Shown: positions 1-11,517 of the stretch, in pieces
Layout of the letters: the number at the start of each line of letters is the position of its first letter
Position numbering within the stretch: position 1 is the first letter of the stretch
Assembly: GCA_025201705.1 (NCBI GenBank)
Contig: MU616858.1
Location: 1-36,340 of the forward strand
Length of the DNA: 36,340 nt
Direction of reading: 5' to 3'
Source of the DNA: Dissophora ornata
Lineage: Eukaryota > Mortierellomycota > Mortierellomycetes > Mortierellales > Mortierellaceae
Position numbers and translations under genes: made by a program
The notes under the pieces: generated by a model
The model's input: only the letters and a program-made list of their open reading frames with translations
Database searches by the model: none
Told to the model about the DNA's origin: nothing

Positions 1-42
1 TTTACACTGTCCTGTCTCACACTCGACGTTACCCTACCCACA

Positions 43-1783
43 ATGACAACTCCCCCAAAAGCCAGGGGCTGCTGGATCCGACAACGGCGCTCGAGCAAAC
101 CCCAAATGATTCTGGCGCTGGTTGTGCTGTTGTTCGCGCTCACTATGGCACCACCCTCTTTAGCAGCAGTAAGTAGTCTTTGTCTTACATAACGCGCGTC
201 CATTTTTAAGGACAGCAAACCAGAAACTAGGATCCAGGAACGGAATCCAGGAACAGAACACCGCTGATTCCACGCTTCAAAAAAGTACCTCGCCCATAAA
301 GTACATTTCACGCCTGCCTGCCTGTCTTTCTCTCTTCCTCTCTCCCTCTCTCCCTCTCTCGCCTGCGCGCTACAAAAGTCAAGGGCGGAGGCTCTATTCA
401 ACAATGCAATGTACATCTATCCCTGTGCTTGCTTACTCACCTCCACGGAAGAATGCTGAAATAATACGACGGATGATACGAATATTACGTTTTACGTTTT
501 ACCACGATCAATGAAACATATGTTTCCGTGCCCTCAAAAACAGTTTCACAAATGACAATTTTAATAACAGCTAACATGGCATGATCATCCGTCTTCTCTC
601 TCACTCAGCCCATGGATGGCGTCGCTGCTTACGTCCAGATGCCAAATCCGCACGTCACGGCCCTGCACAGGCGCCAGGATCTCAATGTCACCCTGCCTTC
701 AACGACCACCACCACCGTAAGTGCGAACTCTCAATGAACTGCTCAGGTTTAACCGCCAGATAGGTCGCTCTATTATTTTTTTTACCCGCCTCATAAACAC
801 ATCCGAGGGCTAGAAGGATAATCGACGAGAGCCAGCTCTTTTTTTTTTTCTTTCTGTTGTTTTCTTCTTGACTTGTCTACAACGTTATTCCGTAAAAGAT
901 TTCGCTATTGGTGACTAACGGGTCTATTTCTTGTACATGGTTATTGGCGATGTAATAGGATACGACTACCACGGTCGCTGCTACCACGACCGTGACACCT
1001 AGCGCCACCACTACCACCACCACCATCGCCAGCACCACCACCACCACCATGACCTCCACAACAACCGACACCAGGTCAACGGTCATGACCACGATCATGA
1101 CGAGCACCACCTTGTCCGGGAGCACAACCACGTCCTTGCTTCCGACCACGACCACCAACTCTACCGCTACCGCTACACAGAGCCCGGATGGAACCAGCAG
1201 TCAGGGTCTGGTCATCGGAGGCGCCGCTATCGGTGGACTAGTCTTTGTCATTGGTATCGCCATTATTGCCTTCCGCTGCACCCTTAACCGAAGAGATCGC
1301 CAACGCCGGAATAAGGAAATGGCTGCCACCCTGGCCGAGAGCTTCGATCGCAGCGCCGATCCCATCTCAACCCCGCGAAAGGGCTACATGGAGCTGGGAG
1401 ACGGTCCATCAACTCCCAACTCTGGAAGAGGAGCCGATCTGTCGCGACAGGGATCTCAGGATGCATACTTTGGAGCCCACAAAGAAGGAAGCGTGGTTGG
1501 AGGAGGATCACAGGACTATTACAATCCTCATTATGTCCAAGAGAGATATGGGGCTGCCAATACTGGAAACTATGGCATGTACGAGGAGACAGAACTATCG
1601 GTGATTGGAGGCAGTGCTGGACGTTCCATGTCGCCGTACCCCCAAGGCAACAATGACCACTCGATGGCATACCCCCCTGCGAGCGTTCCGACCAACCACT
1701 ATGCGGGATATGACTATGGTCATCACGACGGAGGGTATTATGGTGGAGGTGGCCAAGCGCCCAGAGGCCATCAAGGGTATTAA
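43..1783 (+). CDS. Thr-rich single-pass plasma-membrane protein, Mid2-like wall-sensor type
   Basis: Three exons (43-168, 609-716, 959-1783) join in phase 0 with GTAAGT and GTAAGTG donors and encode 352 aa. Residues 1-42 have a basic N-region and a hydrophobic stretch ending in LAA, a likely signal peptide that finishes exactly at the first intron. A Thr/Ser-rich segment (about 75-150) looks like a heavily O-glycosylated extracellular stalk. One membrane helix follows (about 161-185, Gly-rich GLVIGGAAIGG start), then a basic stop-transfer RRDRQRR. The cytoplasmic tail of about 165 aa is Ser/Pro-rich and ends in a Gly/Tyr/His-rich region. This architecture matches Mid2/Wsc-type cell-wall stress sensors, but no WSC cysteine domain is present, so sensing is inferred. 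The first intron is 440 nt. A second Met at residue 22 is an alternative start that would leave a tighter signal peptide. Confidence 0.78.
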
Positions 1784-2201
1784 AGAAAAAGACGTTTTTT
1801 TTTTTCTTGAGCCCAACTTCCATACGATAGAGACGTTTCTAGGATTCTTTTTTCTTCTTTTACCCAATGTATCATAGACTCCCCCGCCCCCCCAAAAAAT
1901 AAATACGCATGCTTTCTACAAAACCAGAGCTGTCATACGCATCCCTCTGCAGTGGCTTGGGAGGCAACGAGTCCAGCCATTGGTGCAGGGAGTGGCAGTG
2001 GTGGTTGTGGTACAGCCTCGAGCGAGACACAGACGCACCATCCCCCCCGCTATCTTTGTTTTCGTTCCCCCTCTTCTCCTCCCTCTCCCTCGCACGCGGC
2101 TAAGTTCATTGCCTCATCATCTCTGTTCATCACATCCCTGTCCTCCCTAGACTGTACGCTCTACCTTCATCGAATACCTCTCTCTTCCCACCATCGATAT
2201 T
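1784..2201. other. Intergenic spacer between the surface protein and STRAP genes
   Basis: No supported gene. The proximal part is the 3' end of the Thr-rich gene, with an AATAAA at 1898-1903 as a plausible polyadenylation signal after a C-run. From about 2030 to 2190 the sequence is CT-rich, typical of a fungal promoter or leader just before the STRAP start codon. Confidence 0.5.
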
Positions 2202-3712
2202 ATGGCCATGGCATCAACTCCACGCGCCATTCCTCTGACCTGCTCTGGCCACACGCGCCCAGTCGTTGACCTCCAGTTCTCGAGGGTCATGTCCGATGGC
2301 ACTTACTACATGATCAGCGCCTGCAAAGGTACGTTCTTAGCCCTGTCTATGGGCCACGTGGAACTTTGGCGAGCGCAAAAAGTCGTGTTCTTGCTGTTGT
2401 CTAATGCATGTGATGTGATGCTCAATGAAAAACCCTAGATGGCAACCCCATGTTGAGAGACGGACAGACTGGAGACTGGATTGGGACGTTTATTGGACAC
2501 AAGGGTGCAGTCTGGAGCGCACGCATGAGCACCGATGTTACAAAGGCCGTTACCGCGTCTGCCGACTTTACAGCGTAAGAGGAATACTCCTTTTTGTTTA
2601 TGTTCTTTTTTTTTTTTTCGGGGGACCTTGACCTAGTCTACTGACCTTGTCCATCCGCCCCTGGTTTACATATATTTTGTTTTTGTGGTGCATGATGCAC
2701 GAACAGTAAGGTTTGGGACACATACACGGGAGATATCCTCCACTCGTTCCCTCACCAACACATTGTTCGTGGATGCGATTTCTCGGGCGACGGTAGCCGT
2801 ATTGTTACGGGAGGCATGGAGAAGAAGCTCAGGATCTTTGATCTGAACCGTGAGGATCTGGCAGGACAACCTTTGCTCTCTGCAGACGGCCATACTCAAA
2901 TGATCAGGAATGTGGTTTGGGATGGTGCACGGAATATGATCCTAAGCTCAGGCGATGACATGGAGATCAGGTAATGAAAAAGAGCAAATTCACAACGTGT
3001 TTGCAGTTCGCTTTTGATTGTAACTTTAGGAGCTTTTTTTCTTTCTTTTTCTGACATGTATCTCACCCGCGCTTCCTTTGGGTTATTGCCTTTTGCTGAT
3101 CGCATAATTAAAAAAAAACACTTAGGGTGTGGGATCCTCGCACATTCAACCAGGTGCACTCCTGCAAGATGGACGGACCCATCGCATCAATGGAACTGTC
3201 AGCAGACGGACAGTATATTACCTCGACCACCGGAAAATCAGTCTACTTCTGGGACGCTCAAACGTAATGTGTTTTATTTTCCATTTCTGACGGATTTTTG
3301 TCCCCGAACGCGCCTGGCTGGATCAAAAATAGACATTCATCAAAGATCACCTTGTTCCATATGTCTAACATTAATTCTGATCTTTCGTCCATGCCTCATT
3401 CCTCGCAACAGTTACACGTTAAGGAAGCACATCAAGACTGAGTACGACGTGTCGGCGGTCTCACTCCACCCCAACCACACTCGCTTTGTTGCTGGAGGCT
3501 CGTCGGATCTCTGGGTCCGTATCTATGATTTTGAATCGGGCCGTGAGCTTGAGGTCTACAAGGGACACCATGGCCCTGTTCATACCGTCAGCTACAGTCC
3601 CGATGGAGAGTTGTACGCTACAGGATCGGAGGACGGCACGATCCGTTTGTGGCAGACGACGCCAGGAAAGCGATATGGACTTTGGCAAGGCGATGGAAAC
3701 GAGGATGCATAA
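2202..3712 (+). CDS. STRAP/Unrip-like WD40-repeat protein
   Basis: Five exons (2202-2328, 2439-2574, 2707-2970, 3126-3263, 3412-3712) join with consistent phases to 321 aa, close to the length of animal STRAP. The N-terminus has the family signature [16 protein letters not shown], and the third repeat region contains [12 protein letters not shown]. The C-terminus carries [31 protein letters not shown] split over the last WD repeats, then GKRYGLW. Seven WD repeats forming one propeller are expected. In animals STRAP (Unrip) joins the SMN complex in snRNP assembly and binds TGF-beta receptors; fungi lack those receptors, so an RNP-assembly or scaffold role is more likely here (inference). Compared with animal proteins the acidic C-terminal tail is almost absent, ending shortly after the last repeat in DGNEDA. 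Confidence 0.93.
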
Positions 3713-4013
3713 AGTTGATAAGAAGAGAAAAAAAGATAAAAAAAGAAAGAAAGAAAAAAAAAAGATAAAAAAAAAAAGAAAAGAAAAGAAACCCACTCCC
3801 CAGCAATGCTCTCCCGTTGCGTTTGACTCGACGGCAACGAAACCGACAGCTTAGCCATGCAGGAATAAAAAAAATAAAATAAAGACATGCTGGTGGAAGA
3901 CACAGCTGCAACAATAAAAAACAATCAATATTTGCATCGACTCAATATACATGTTTTAATTATGACGGGAAATATTATTAAGGTGCCTCGGCGGTGCAAT
4001 GTTGTTCTATCGA
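3713..4013. other. Convergent 3' spacer between STRAP and rer1
   Basis: No gene. The first 80 nt are a purine tract of AAAG/AAAAAA type. An AATAAA at 3864-3869, followed by further AATAAA-like motifs, is a plausible STRAP polyadenylation region. The rest is AT-rich and probably holds the opposite-strand rer1 3' UTR. Confidence 0.5.
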
Positions 4014-5715
4014 CTACTTAAAGCTGCTCTTGCCATACGACCGCTTGCCGATGTTAAAGGGAATATAGCGATACTTGACCATGTGCCGGATCTGACGCTT
4101 CATCGTGATAGTGAAGAGGATGCAGAAGTAAATGAGGAGGATAGGCCAGAAGACAGGGATGTCAAAGACCCTGAACAACGTGCAACCGAATGCGATGACT
4201 ATGGACCGGGTTGCAGAATGCCTACAAAAAAAAAAAAAAAAAAAGATGGACCAACCAAGAAAGACAATTGTTAGACCATATTCATGGATGTTCAGTGCCT
4301 TGAAGGATTGTTATCCGATCCTGCTTCCTTGTTGCCTTCGCCATTGTCCATCGTTTTGGAAGCCAGTCTTTTTGTTGCGTGTGTACATCCTCGCCTGCTT
4401 CCCCTCCCCATTCCCCACAAAATTGTTGCTGTCGTGTCCTTCTCGATAGAGGGTGCTCTCAAAAAAGAGATCAAATCGAATAACCCCTAGTTACACCTCG
4501 ACGACGTTGTTCCTCATCTAGACGCTTGCAAAACACAAAAGCCCAAGCAAGTTGTTCCGTGCGTAAAGTTTCTGGTCTATCCAAGCATATGCATGCGGCC
4601 GGTAGAGCACTGTAATCCTGCTCTCAAATCCACTTTCCTCGAAAGACGACCAAAACGATGAAAACGACAAAAACGTGGGGGGAGGGTGTCCCTCTCGCCA
4701 TTCACCTCCATCGCTCCCAAAAGTACTTCGCCCTCTACATTGGGATAACACCATTTTGTTGAGCCGCACTTACCAAAACTTGAACTCTGGTAGCCTCCGG
4801 ACGAAAGGTCTGAACTCCTCATCCGACCTCATCGGCAGCGTTGGTCCTTCCTCGGCCGCATCCGCAGCCATATCCATCTCCAGTGAGGGGTCGAATTTGG
4901 GTTGAAGAAATGCCAAGAACAAATTCAAGAGATAGATACCCAGGGCATACGTAACGATGTACCAGCCCTGAGCATACAATACTCTGATGAAGTAAATCAA
5001 CAAGACTACGCCCGTGAAAGCCCAGCGCTCTGTCGTGTGAGGCGTCGCTCTGTCGAGGAGGGCTTGATAGCGCTACATTCATAGAAAAGGAGGTGGGTTT
5101 TTGTAAGCAATCAGTAAACAAGGGGTTATATCTTTTAATCTGATAAAAGGAGGCGGGATCTCGGGCGGAATCGTGAGTACGTTGCACATTGCATTGTAAT
5201 TGATAGCGTCTTCCAAGTTCACAGATTGTATCCGGAAGATAGCATCCGGTGGTCCTGATCATTCTACACTGTCCGCCTACTGAGACATCTAACCAGCACG
5301 AATCGTCCTTTTATAGAATAAGGTCCCTTTGTGCCTAATACTGATCAGGTTTTTTTTTTTTTTTTTTGTCGACAGTGCTTTGCCAAGAATGCCTCGCTGG
5401 TCCTGATGGAATTGCAGATGTCGAATCAGAGAGTGTGTCCCTCTCGAAGCCCCGGTTGTGCCGGATCCCGATGTCTGATTTGGTGGGGGCATCACCGTCC
5501 TTCAATGACACAAGGTTGTGGCCCCATTTCTGGCTTCCTCCTTCCCCCAACATCTCTCCTTTTTTTTCTTTTTAACTTCAACGTCCTCTTCATTTGTGAA
5601 CCCAAAAAAAAAAAAAAAAGAACATGGTGCAAGTGAAAAGCGGGCGGTTTACCTGCTCAATGGCCGACTTCTGTGCCCAAAAGGCGTTGGCTTCCTCTGG
5701 TGGGTCACTGTTCAT
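4014..5715 (-). CDS. rer1: Rer1, Golgi-to-ER retrieval receptor
   Basis: Three exons on the minus strand (5653-5715, 4774-5072, 4014-4221) join in correct phases to 189 aa, the usual Rer1 length. The protein has the invariant block QGWYIVTYALGIYLLNLF, the loop PKFDPSLEMDMAA, then RSDEEFRPFVRRLPEFKFW, and a C-terminal RQIRHMVKYRYIPFNIGKR. Rer1 is a four-helix membrane protein of the early Golgi that recognises polar residues in transmembrane segments and returns escaped ER proteins and unassembled subunits in COPI vesicles. The first exon is only 21 codons. The two introns are long for this window (580 and 552 nt) and hold A/T homopolymers. The start is chosen because NSDPPEEANAFWAQ leads directly into the conserved YQALLDRATP block. 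Confidence 0.95.
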
Positions 5716-6597
5716 GGTATACTGTTGTTGTATGAACTTGGAGGCTAGGCTAAAATAAAACAATTTGATACCATGCAATCGGTGCATACAATAATAGGGT
5801 TAGTCTCTCATTCTATGCCTTCATTTCGAGCTCATTCAGTCAAAGAGGCACAATTCGTACAAGCTGCTGAGTAGTGCTTTTGTTTTTGTGTTTTGGAGCA
5901 ATGAGGATGGTGTGGTGTGGTTTTGTGGTAGTGTGTGGTTTCGGAACAAGAAGTGGGGGAGTGGGGGGCTGTAGCTGTTTCTGTTTTGTGGCCCCAGTCT
6001 TTATTTTTATTTCGCAGTCCGGCGAAGAATCGATCGATCAAAACGTTGCAGGACAATAGCCTTCAAATGTCGGCTTGTCATGTGATGTAGTGCCCCACTC
6101 ACAGCAGCAGGGTTTGTACGACCGCCAAAGTCCGCTCATATCCATAATTCATTGCTCGATATGGTGCTTAAAGCTTATCCCTCTACCCCATGGCGCTCCC
6201 TCGGATGTCAGCCTTCCCTAACAGACTGTGGCTTACACACTATCCGCTTCAGCATTCTGTGAGAACCCTTAACGCAGGCCATGCGATAAATTGATTGTCA
6301 CTTCGGGGTTCGAGGGTTTTTTTTAAAGCCTTTTGTCCCTCTGGTCCCTCTTTATAGCATTGATCGTACTCGCATATCCTTTGGGAGGGGTTCAGGGCTC
6401 TTCAAGGGTTACAAGGGAGTTTTCAAGACTTGGGATTTTTGTTAGGGGTTTTGTGTGAGTTTTGGAGTCTTTTGCCTGAATAAGGACACCTTTTTATCGT
6501 AGAAAGTGAGACATTGTTTCTTCCTTTCACTTCACTTCACTTCTTCACTTCACTTCTTCATTTCACTTTACTTCTTCATTTCACTTCACTTCTCCCC
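5716..6597. other. Spacer upstream of rer1, no convincing gene
   Basis: Short ORFs here have low-complexity or frame-shadow translations, and no exon could be joined. The right part, around 6290-6480, is rich in T and G runs (GGGTTTT types). A CACTT-type tandem repeat starts at about 6524 and runs to the ATG of the next ORF. The proximal part presumably contains the rer1 promoter. Confidence 0.4.
6524..6592 (+). repeat. CACTT/CATTT pyrimidine tandem repeat
   Basis: About 70 nt built from TTCAC, TTCTTCAC and TTCTTCATTTCAC units directly before an ATG at 6598. Translated, it gives a low-complexity Ser/Leu/His/Phe string, so it is more likely leader or promoter DNA than coding sequence. Confidence 0.75.
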
Positions 6598-7008
6598 ATG
6601 GATAAAGGCTCCATCCGCCTACACCCTTACTTTTCCAGCAACCACTGCCTCAACTGGTGCTATGTGGGCTTTTATCACCATGTTGGGAAGGATATTGAAG
6701 ATCCAATCTTGACCATTGAAGAGGCTGATCGTGTATTTCGGGGAAACTTAACAGCATTATTAACGGCAAGCGTCAAAGAGGCTTTTGGTGAATCTTGGAG
6801 ACACCTGGCAGAAATGTCAACGGCATGCGACGAAATGCGGCAAATAGTGCAAAAGGCACAAAGTTTGCTTTTTCAAGGACCCCCACTCAAACACGTCGGG
6901 ATATCACAGCTTTTTCTGACAAAGAAACGACTTGTGGTGAGTACAACAGCTCTTCGCAACTTAAACGTAAGTCTCATGAACATCCGGTGTGAAGGACCAA
7001 GAACATGA
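6598..7008 (+). CDS. Hypothetical protein, uncertain gene
   Basis: An ATG-initiated ORF of 136 codons starts with MDKGSIRLHPYF and is protein-like, with a charged helical stretch (EEADRVFRGNLTALLTASVKEA) and Cys/His residues near the N-terminus. I recognise no family. The true end is unclear. A good donor (GTGAGT, near 6937) lies inside the ORF after the codons for KKRLV, so the last 20 or so residues may be intronic, with a further exon in the frame ending at 7388 that contains HPQGMDWQAMDALIYELTTE. It could also be a gene relic. An AATAAA at 7031-7036 and a run of 30 A at 7173 follow. No neighbour suggests a role. Confidence 0.35.
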   Translation: MDKGSIRLHPYFSSNHCLNWCYVGFYHHVGKDIEDPILTIEEADRVFRGNLTALLTASVKEAFGESWRHLAEMSTACDEMRQIVQKAQSLLFQGPPLKHVGISQLFLTKKRLVVSTTALRNLNVSLMNIRCEGPRT

Positions 7009-7172
7009 GAATACTCTATGCTATCATGGGTAATAAAGTTAAAACGATGTGGTGCGAATGCCATGTAATACTAGGAATGCGACACAAACTGCAAGTCTGT
7101 GTCGGACCGACTCGAGAAGGTCGAGGCGACGTGATGATACGAACACGTTCTAGTCGAAACGGAGTAGCAGAG

Positions 7173-7205
<33 letters not shown>

Positions 7206-7646
7206 ATCGTCAACGCAAACCGCAGAAACCAAGACCCGACTCCGTCGACTACTCTCGAACACCCACAAGGCATGGACTGGCAAGCAATGGACGCGCTTAT
7301 CTATGAGCTTACTACAGAAATGAACTATCGAGAGGAGAATAATCAGAGAAATAAAAAGGGGCTTTATAACACTTGTTGCGCTACTTAAAACGGTGTCCTG
7401 GATATTCCTTCTTGTCTTCAAATCATCATATCCACCACTACGGTTCTCTTGACGACTAACGCGTCTTTTTACATACGCTCTAAAGTTTAGAGTGTTTCAA
7501 CAGTAAAAACGAAGCTTTAGACTCATTGATTTTATTTCCGAAGCCATGTTCATGTATATCGTCGTTCCCGACTCTCCATGTTCTAATTTTGAGTTGTCCC
7601 AGGCCTCCTCTTCCTCCTCCTTTTCTCTCCTTGTGAATGCATATCT
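7009..7646. other. Spacer with poly(A) run between the uncertain ORF and EMC4
   Basis: Contains an AATAAA at 7031, a 30-A homopolymer at 7173-7202, and an open frame of about 60 codons after the run (to 7388) with a plausible helical translation. The final part before 7647 is the 3' flank of the minus-strand EMC4 gene. No firm gene. Confidence 0.4.
7173..7202 (+). repeat. Homopolymer of 30 A
   Basis: Thirty uninterrupted adenines, the longest homopolymer in the window. Other A-runs here are mostly 10-18 nt. It could be replication slippage or the tail of a retroposed transcript; no target-site duplication was recognised by eye. Confidence 0.9.
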
Positions 7647-8670
7647 CTATGCAGCATACTCGATAGGCGTTTTAGGATCCAAGAACGCCAACCAGTCTGA
7701 ATGGGAGGTTGGCAACAGCCCCATCGAGTTCAACTTCCACATGCCCAACAGGATCGTCAGGATTTGCATCGCCACAAACGTCAACTTTGGCAACGCTAAC
7801 CTGTTCTCCATGAATGAGACCTTCACTGGCGACACTGTCTCGTATCTCTCGAAAACTAAGCGGCAGCGAAGCCGCGTCGAGGAACAGAAATAATAATTGG
7901 GTGAGAAAACGATCAAATCCAGGGGGTCAAGTAACGATGGTCTCCTGGCTTTATTCTTACCTTGAGACATGCTCACGAGTGCCTTGATGGGTGAAAACAT
8001 GAGCATGGCCGTGATGGCGACGGAGAAAATCTGGACACTGTTTCCGCTCATCCACAGCATGAACGCCTGCATAGGCAGCTGCTTTCCTGGTGCCAATGCC
8101 ACATCCCATGCTTTCTAAAACCGTGAGCATGTAAAGAATTAGGCATTGAGAATATTAGTCGTCGTGATGCCATAGCTGTCGATGAGGTTATCTGCCCAAC
8201 TCCTGAAAAGCGTTAATCCCCTGATCCGCGTTACCTTGGCTTTTAGCAGTTCATTATCCATCTCCGTGTTCTTGGCTCCCCTCTATTATATATTGTGCGC
8301 AGCGTTAGCGATGGCGTGGATAGTGGTTGAGGGTATCGCGGCGTACACTTTAGTAAAAAGTTCGTTGGGATTAATTCAAGGGTGCGCACCTGTCCTTTGG
8401 AGGCGATATCCTTTTGGCCGACATATCCAGGAGGGTCTGCAATGGTGCGTTTGGTGCTGTGAATGATAAGCACCCCGAGCGAGAAATTATGGGTGAGTAA
8501 AAGGTCAGATCGCATGTTAAGGATGGAGATGTGAGTTGGCGCGCGCATCACCAAAGCTGTGCAACAAGTTGTAACTGGCAATGATGAGCGATAGTCAGTC
8601 GTCGTATTTACTTTGAGGCGTCTACTGATGCAAAGTCAAACTTCCAGTTCTGGGTAGCTGTGGTCGACAT
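7647..8670 (-). CDS. EMC4: ER membrane protein complex subunit 4 (EMC4)
   Basis: Five minus-strand exons (8612-8670, 8390-8456, 8235-8282, 7961-8114, 7647-7855) join in phase to 178 aa, typical of EMC4. Family landmarks in order are DPPGYVGQKDI near residue 28, KKAWDVALAPGKQLPMQAFMLWMSGN, the helix around IFSVAITAMLMFSPIKALVSM, and the hallmark KLNSMGLLPTSHSDWLAFL close to the C-terminus. EMC4 is a membrane subunit of the conserved ER insertase that places weakly hydrophobic, tail-anchored and multi-pass helices into the bilayer. Donors include GTAAAT, GTGCGC, GTAACG and GTAAGA. The 48-nt third exon is easily missed by prediction but supplies the bridge MDNELLKAK. It lies 236 nt downstream of the TMEM135-like gene in the same orientation. 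Confidence 0.95.
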
Positions 8671-8906
8671 GATGTCTGTTGATCCTGTTCTTGTGTCCGT
8701 GATGGTGGTGGTTGACTTTGGAATGGGAGTGATGGCGAAAGATGATGGCAAACCAAGTCATAGACTGAATTGAGACGCCACTATCAAATGACTGCCATTT
8801 CTTTCACGGCACACAAAGTGTTTTATTGCTTTAGTCTGCACATGGTGGTGAGGCACGCTGCGTAGGGCTGCCTTTCTCTCTTTCTATGCTCAAATAACAT
8901 GTTTTC

Positions 8907-11517
8907 CTAGTTGCGTCCAAAGATGCGGGTCAAGACCGTGAGGTAGTGCTTGTTGATCACGCTTTGATCGTTCTGGTACAGCGTCATCAAAACACCCATC
9001 GACGCGCTGAAGAGTGCAATATCACCATGGCGGATGTTGCGGACCAGTCCGCGCTTCAGCAGCAACTTCCATGCCGTCTCTAAGGCGCGAGGGAGACAAT
9101 AGAGGGCCAATTCCATCTGACGGCCGGGCGCCTCGATCAGAACCGCCAGTCCCGAAAGAATACCGTTGAAGAGATAACTGTAGAGGGGGTGAAAAATAGT
9201 CAATTTCATGCTCTCGCGAGCAACGGCGGTGCTGTGCCCAATAACAAGTATAAGTTGCTTACATGAAAAGAGTTTCCTTCTTGAGCAGCCTGCGAAGTAG
9301 GCAAGGCGTATAAAAGGCGCCAAGGACATAGACCGTCAAGAAGAGGCATGATCGTAGAGTCGACTTCACATAGCGATACGCGACCTCCTTCGGGTTGGTG
9401 ACAAGCTTCTTGTTCTGGAAGACAAGCGTCACGATCTAATCATAGGCAACAGCAGCATCTCAGTGACGGATACTATCTATCTGACAAAATGCATACATAT
9501 ATGAGCTACAGTAGCGACTTTGATGACTTACAAAGTTGAGGGTGCCATACATCTTGACAGCGCGTCCAAACTCGCCCGTCAGGACATCGAGCGCATGTCC
9601 TGTGCAGGGCGTCAATGGATGCAGCAGCGCGCACAGCTGGAAATCATGGTGCAAATGACTTGGGATCAACGTCGCGATGTTAGGCGAAATATTCTCCGCC
9701 ACGAAATCCTTGGACGAAATCCCGGCAGGGATACCGATGTACTCCATTCCCCCTGGCAACTCTTTGAGGATATGGTACTGCGACCGGAACGTGTCTACAA
9801 GTGATGGGAACATGGGTCCGAACTTTTGGGGCAGTCCAGAGTGCTGCATGATAAAATTCCAGTACGATTTTGGCATGGCGTCGGGCTCAATGACACAGGA
9901 GTAGAGGTTGACAGACGCCGTGAGGGACATGAGAATGGTTGCTGCTGATGCTGACAGCACCTTGGCCAGGACATCGTCCCATCCATTCTTTGTGACAAGT
10001 TTCTGCGTCTGTCCCGGGTAGTCGGCATTGTTCCTGAGTGCCTGGCGGTTGACGGCTCGTTTGGCATCTCGTTGCTCAGCCCACTTCTTCATGGCGTAGC
10101 TGGATCCAAATTGGAGGGAACGCGTGAACAAATAGAGGGTGAGCGCGGTGCGGCGACTCTTGTTGTTGTCCAGAAGGAGGGTCAGTCCTGCAACTGATCC
10201 TGCCACAAAGGCGTTGAGCCGATCGCCCTTGTGGTCTGGCCGATAGTAGCGCATGGTGCAAAGCACGGCCTTGTAGGCCGAGATGAACGAGGACAGGAAG
10301 AACGCGAATCCGACCGTGTCACTTCCGCCGCCCTTCTTGAGGATGCCGGGGCTGAGATTAGATGTTTACCCATAGATGGGACGCGTGCGATCCAGTCGAT
10401 GATACGTCAAGATGTCATGAGTGCAATTGGTGGAAAGGTGAGAAAAAAAAAAGAACGCGTCAATAAGGAATAGGGGAATCTGTACATCTGCGGAGTACAT
10501 CAAGTAGCCCATTGACATGTGACAGAGATGGGGAGAGATTTCAAATATTTCGCCCAGATCCCGGCGCCGGCCCTGTATGGCATGAATGGCACTACACTGG
10601 GGTTGTCTGCTCCAATCCGACCCGAACACATGTCCACCATCCATTCTTTCGGTTCGCGTTTGACACAGTGGCACTTTCCAGAGGACTACAGCGCAAATGC
10701 TTGCCCCATTTTCCACTCGGGAAAAAGAAAATGCAACCGTCTCTCCGGGAATACAAATGGCCGTGGTATGATCAAACAACTGGAAGCGACCGAGGCATCT
10801 TGCGATCCGTTCCGTCTCAAGATCCACCACATGACATCGGAGGACATGCAAGGGGAATTAGAGTCAACGACATCGTGCCTGGGGATAAATTCTTCCCGTA
10901 TGCACCGATCATCGCAATCAGGGATTTACAGACGCATCTGGACTCGAGTAGAGTATGATTCTCCCAGATGGAGCAAAAAGTGATAATCTGTGTCTGAAAC
11001 CGAGAAGGCCCCACCGCTGCGACTATGCCATATGTTCTATGAATAAAGGCGCCTATACTTACTTCTTGAAGACCTTTCCCGTCAGAAGCGCGGGCAAGAC
11101 TCCGATCAGGTACTTGAGGACGTACGCGATCACCCAGGTCTTGAAGAAACCCCTGGTCACATTCTGGCTACAGGTTTTACCCTCGTGTTTGCACTTGTCG
11201 ACCGGTTTTGCGCTGTGCGTGATCTCGAGGTTCAATCGTTGAAGATTGTGGCTACACGAAATCGCAATGGTGGACGAAATGCCGTTTAGCATTTCAAGTC
11301 GCCCACAACCCCTTCACTGGGTAGAAAAAAAAGCAAGTGCTTGCGGATCGTCCCTCGATTTTTTTTAAAAGGTTTCTGTACAATACCTGCTCAGACGCTG
11401 CAGTCGTTGCTGGAAGTTGTTAAAGCCAGCAATGACCTTTTCTGTCTCCTTGTCCGTGAGGGCCTTGGACAGCAGCCCAGCAATCGTCTCCAGAAAGTTT
11501 TCCCATGCAACGTCCAT
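8907..11517 (-). CDS. TMEM135-like multi-pass organelle membrane protein
   Basis: Five exons on the minus strand (11387-11517, 11063-11311, 9532-10351, 9263-9435, 8907-9177) give 547 aa with consistent phases. The N-terminal part is Cys-rich: CSHNLQRL, then CKHEGKTCSQNVTRGFFKTW, matching the TMEM135 N-terminal domain. A second Cys motif, CALLHPLTPCTGHALD, lies near residues 375-390. Several Gly-rich helices resemble Tim17-type membrane segments (AFVAGSVAGLTLLL; NGILSGLAVLIEAPGRQ). In animals TMEM135 sits in peroxisomes and mitochondria and affects mitochondrial dynamics and cholesterol/lipid handling; fungal relatives are uncharacterised, so the role is inferred. Exon 2 must use the AG four bases after a closer CAG, because the closer site would bring a stop into frame. 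The second intron (711 nt) is unusually long and has several open frames. Confidence 0.88.

Noticed and set aside
877..1158. 93-codon minus-strand ORF rich in Val
   Set aside because: It is the antisense of the ACC/ACG Thr repeat of the surface-protein gene; the Val run is simply complementary GGT/GTG codons.
11281..11320. Using the nearer CAG acceptor for exon 2 of the TMEM135-like gene
   Set aside because: It brings TAA into frame after ten codons. The AG four nt downstream keeps the Cys-rich domain in frame.
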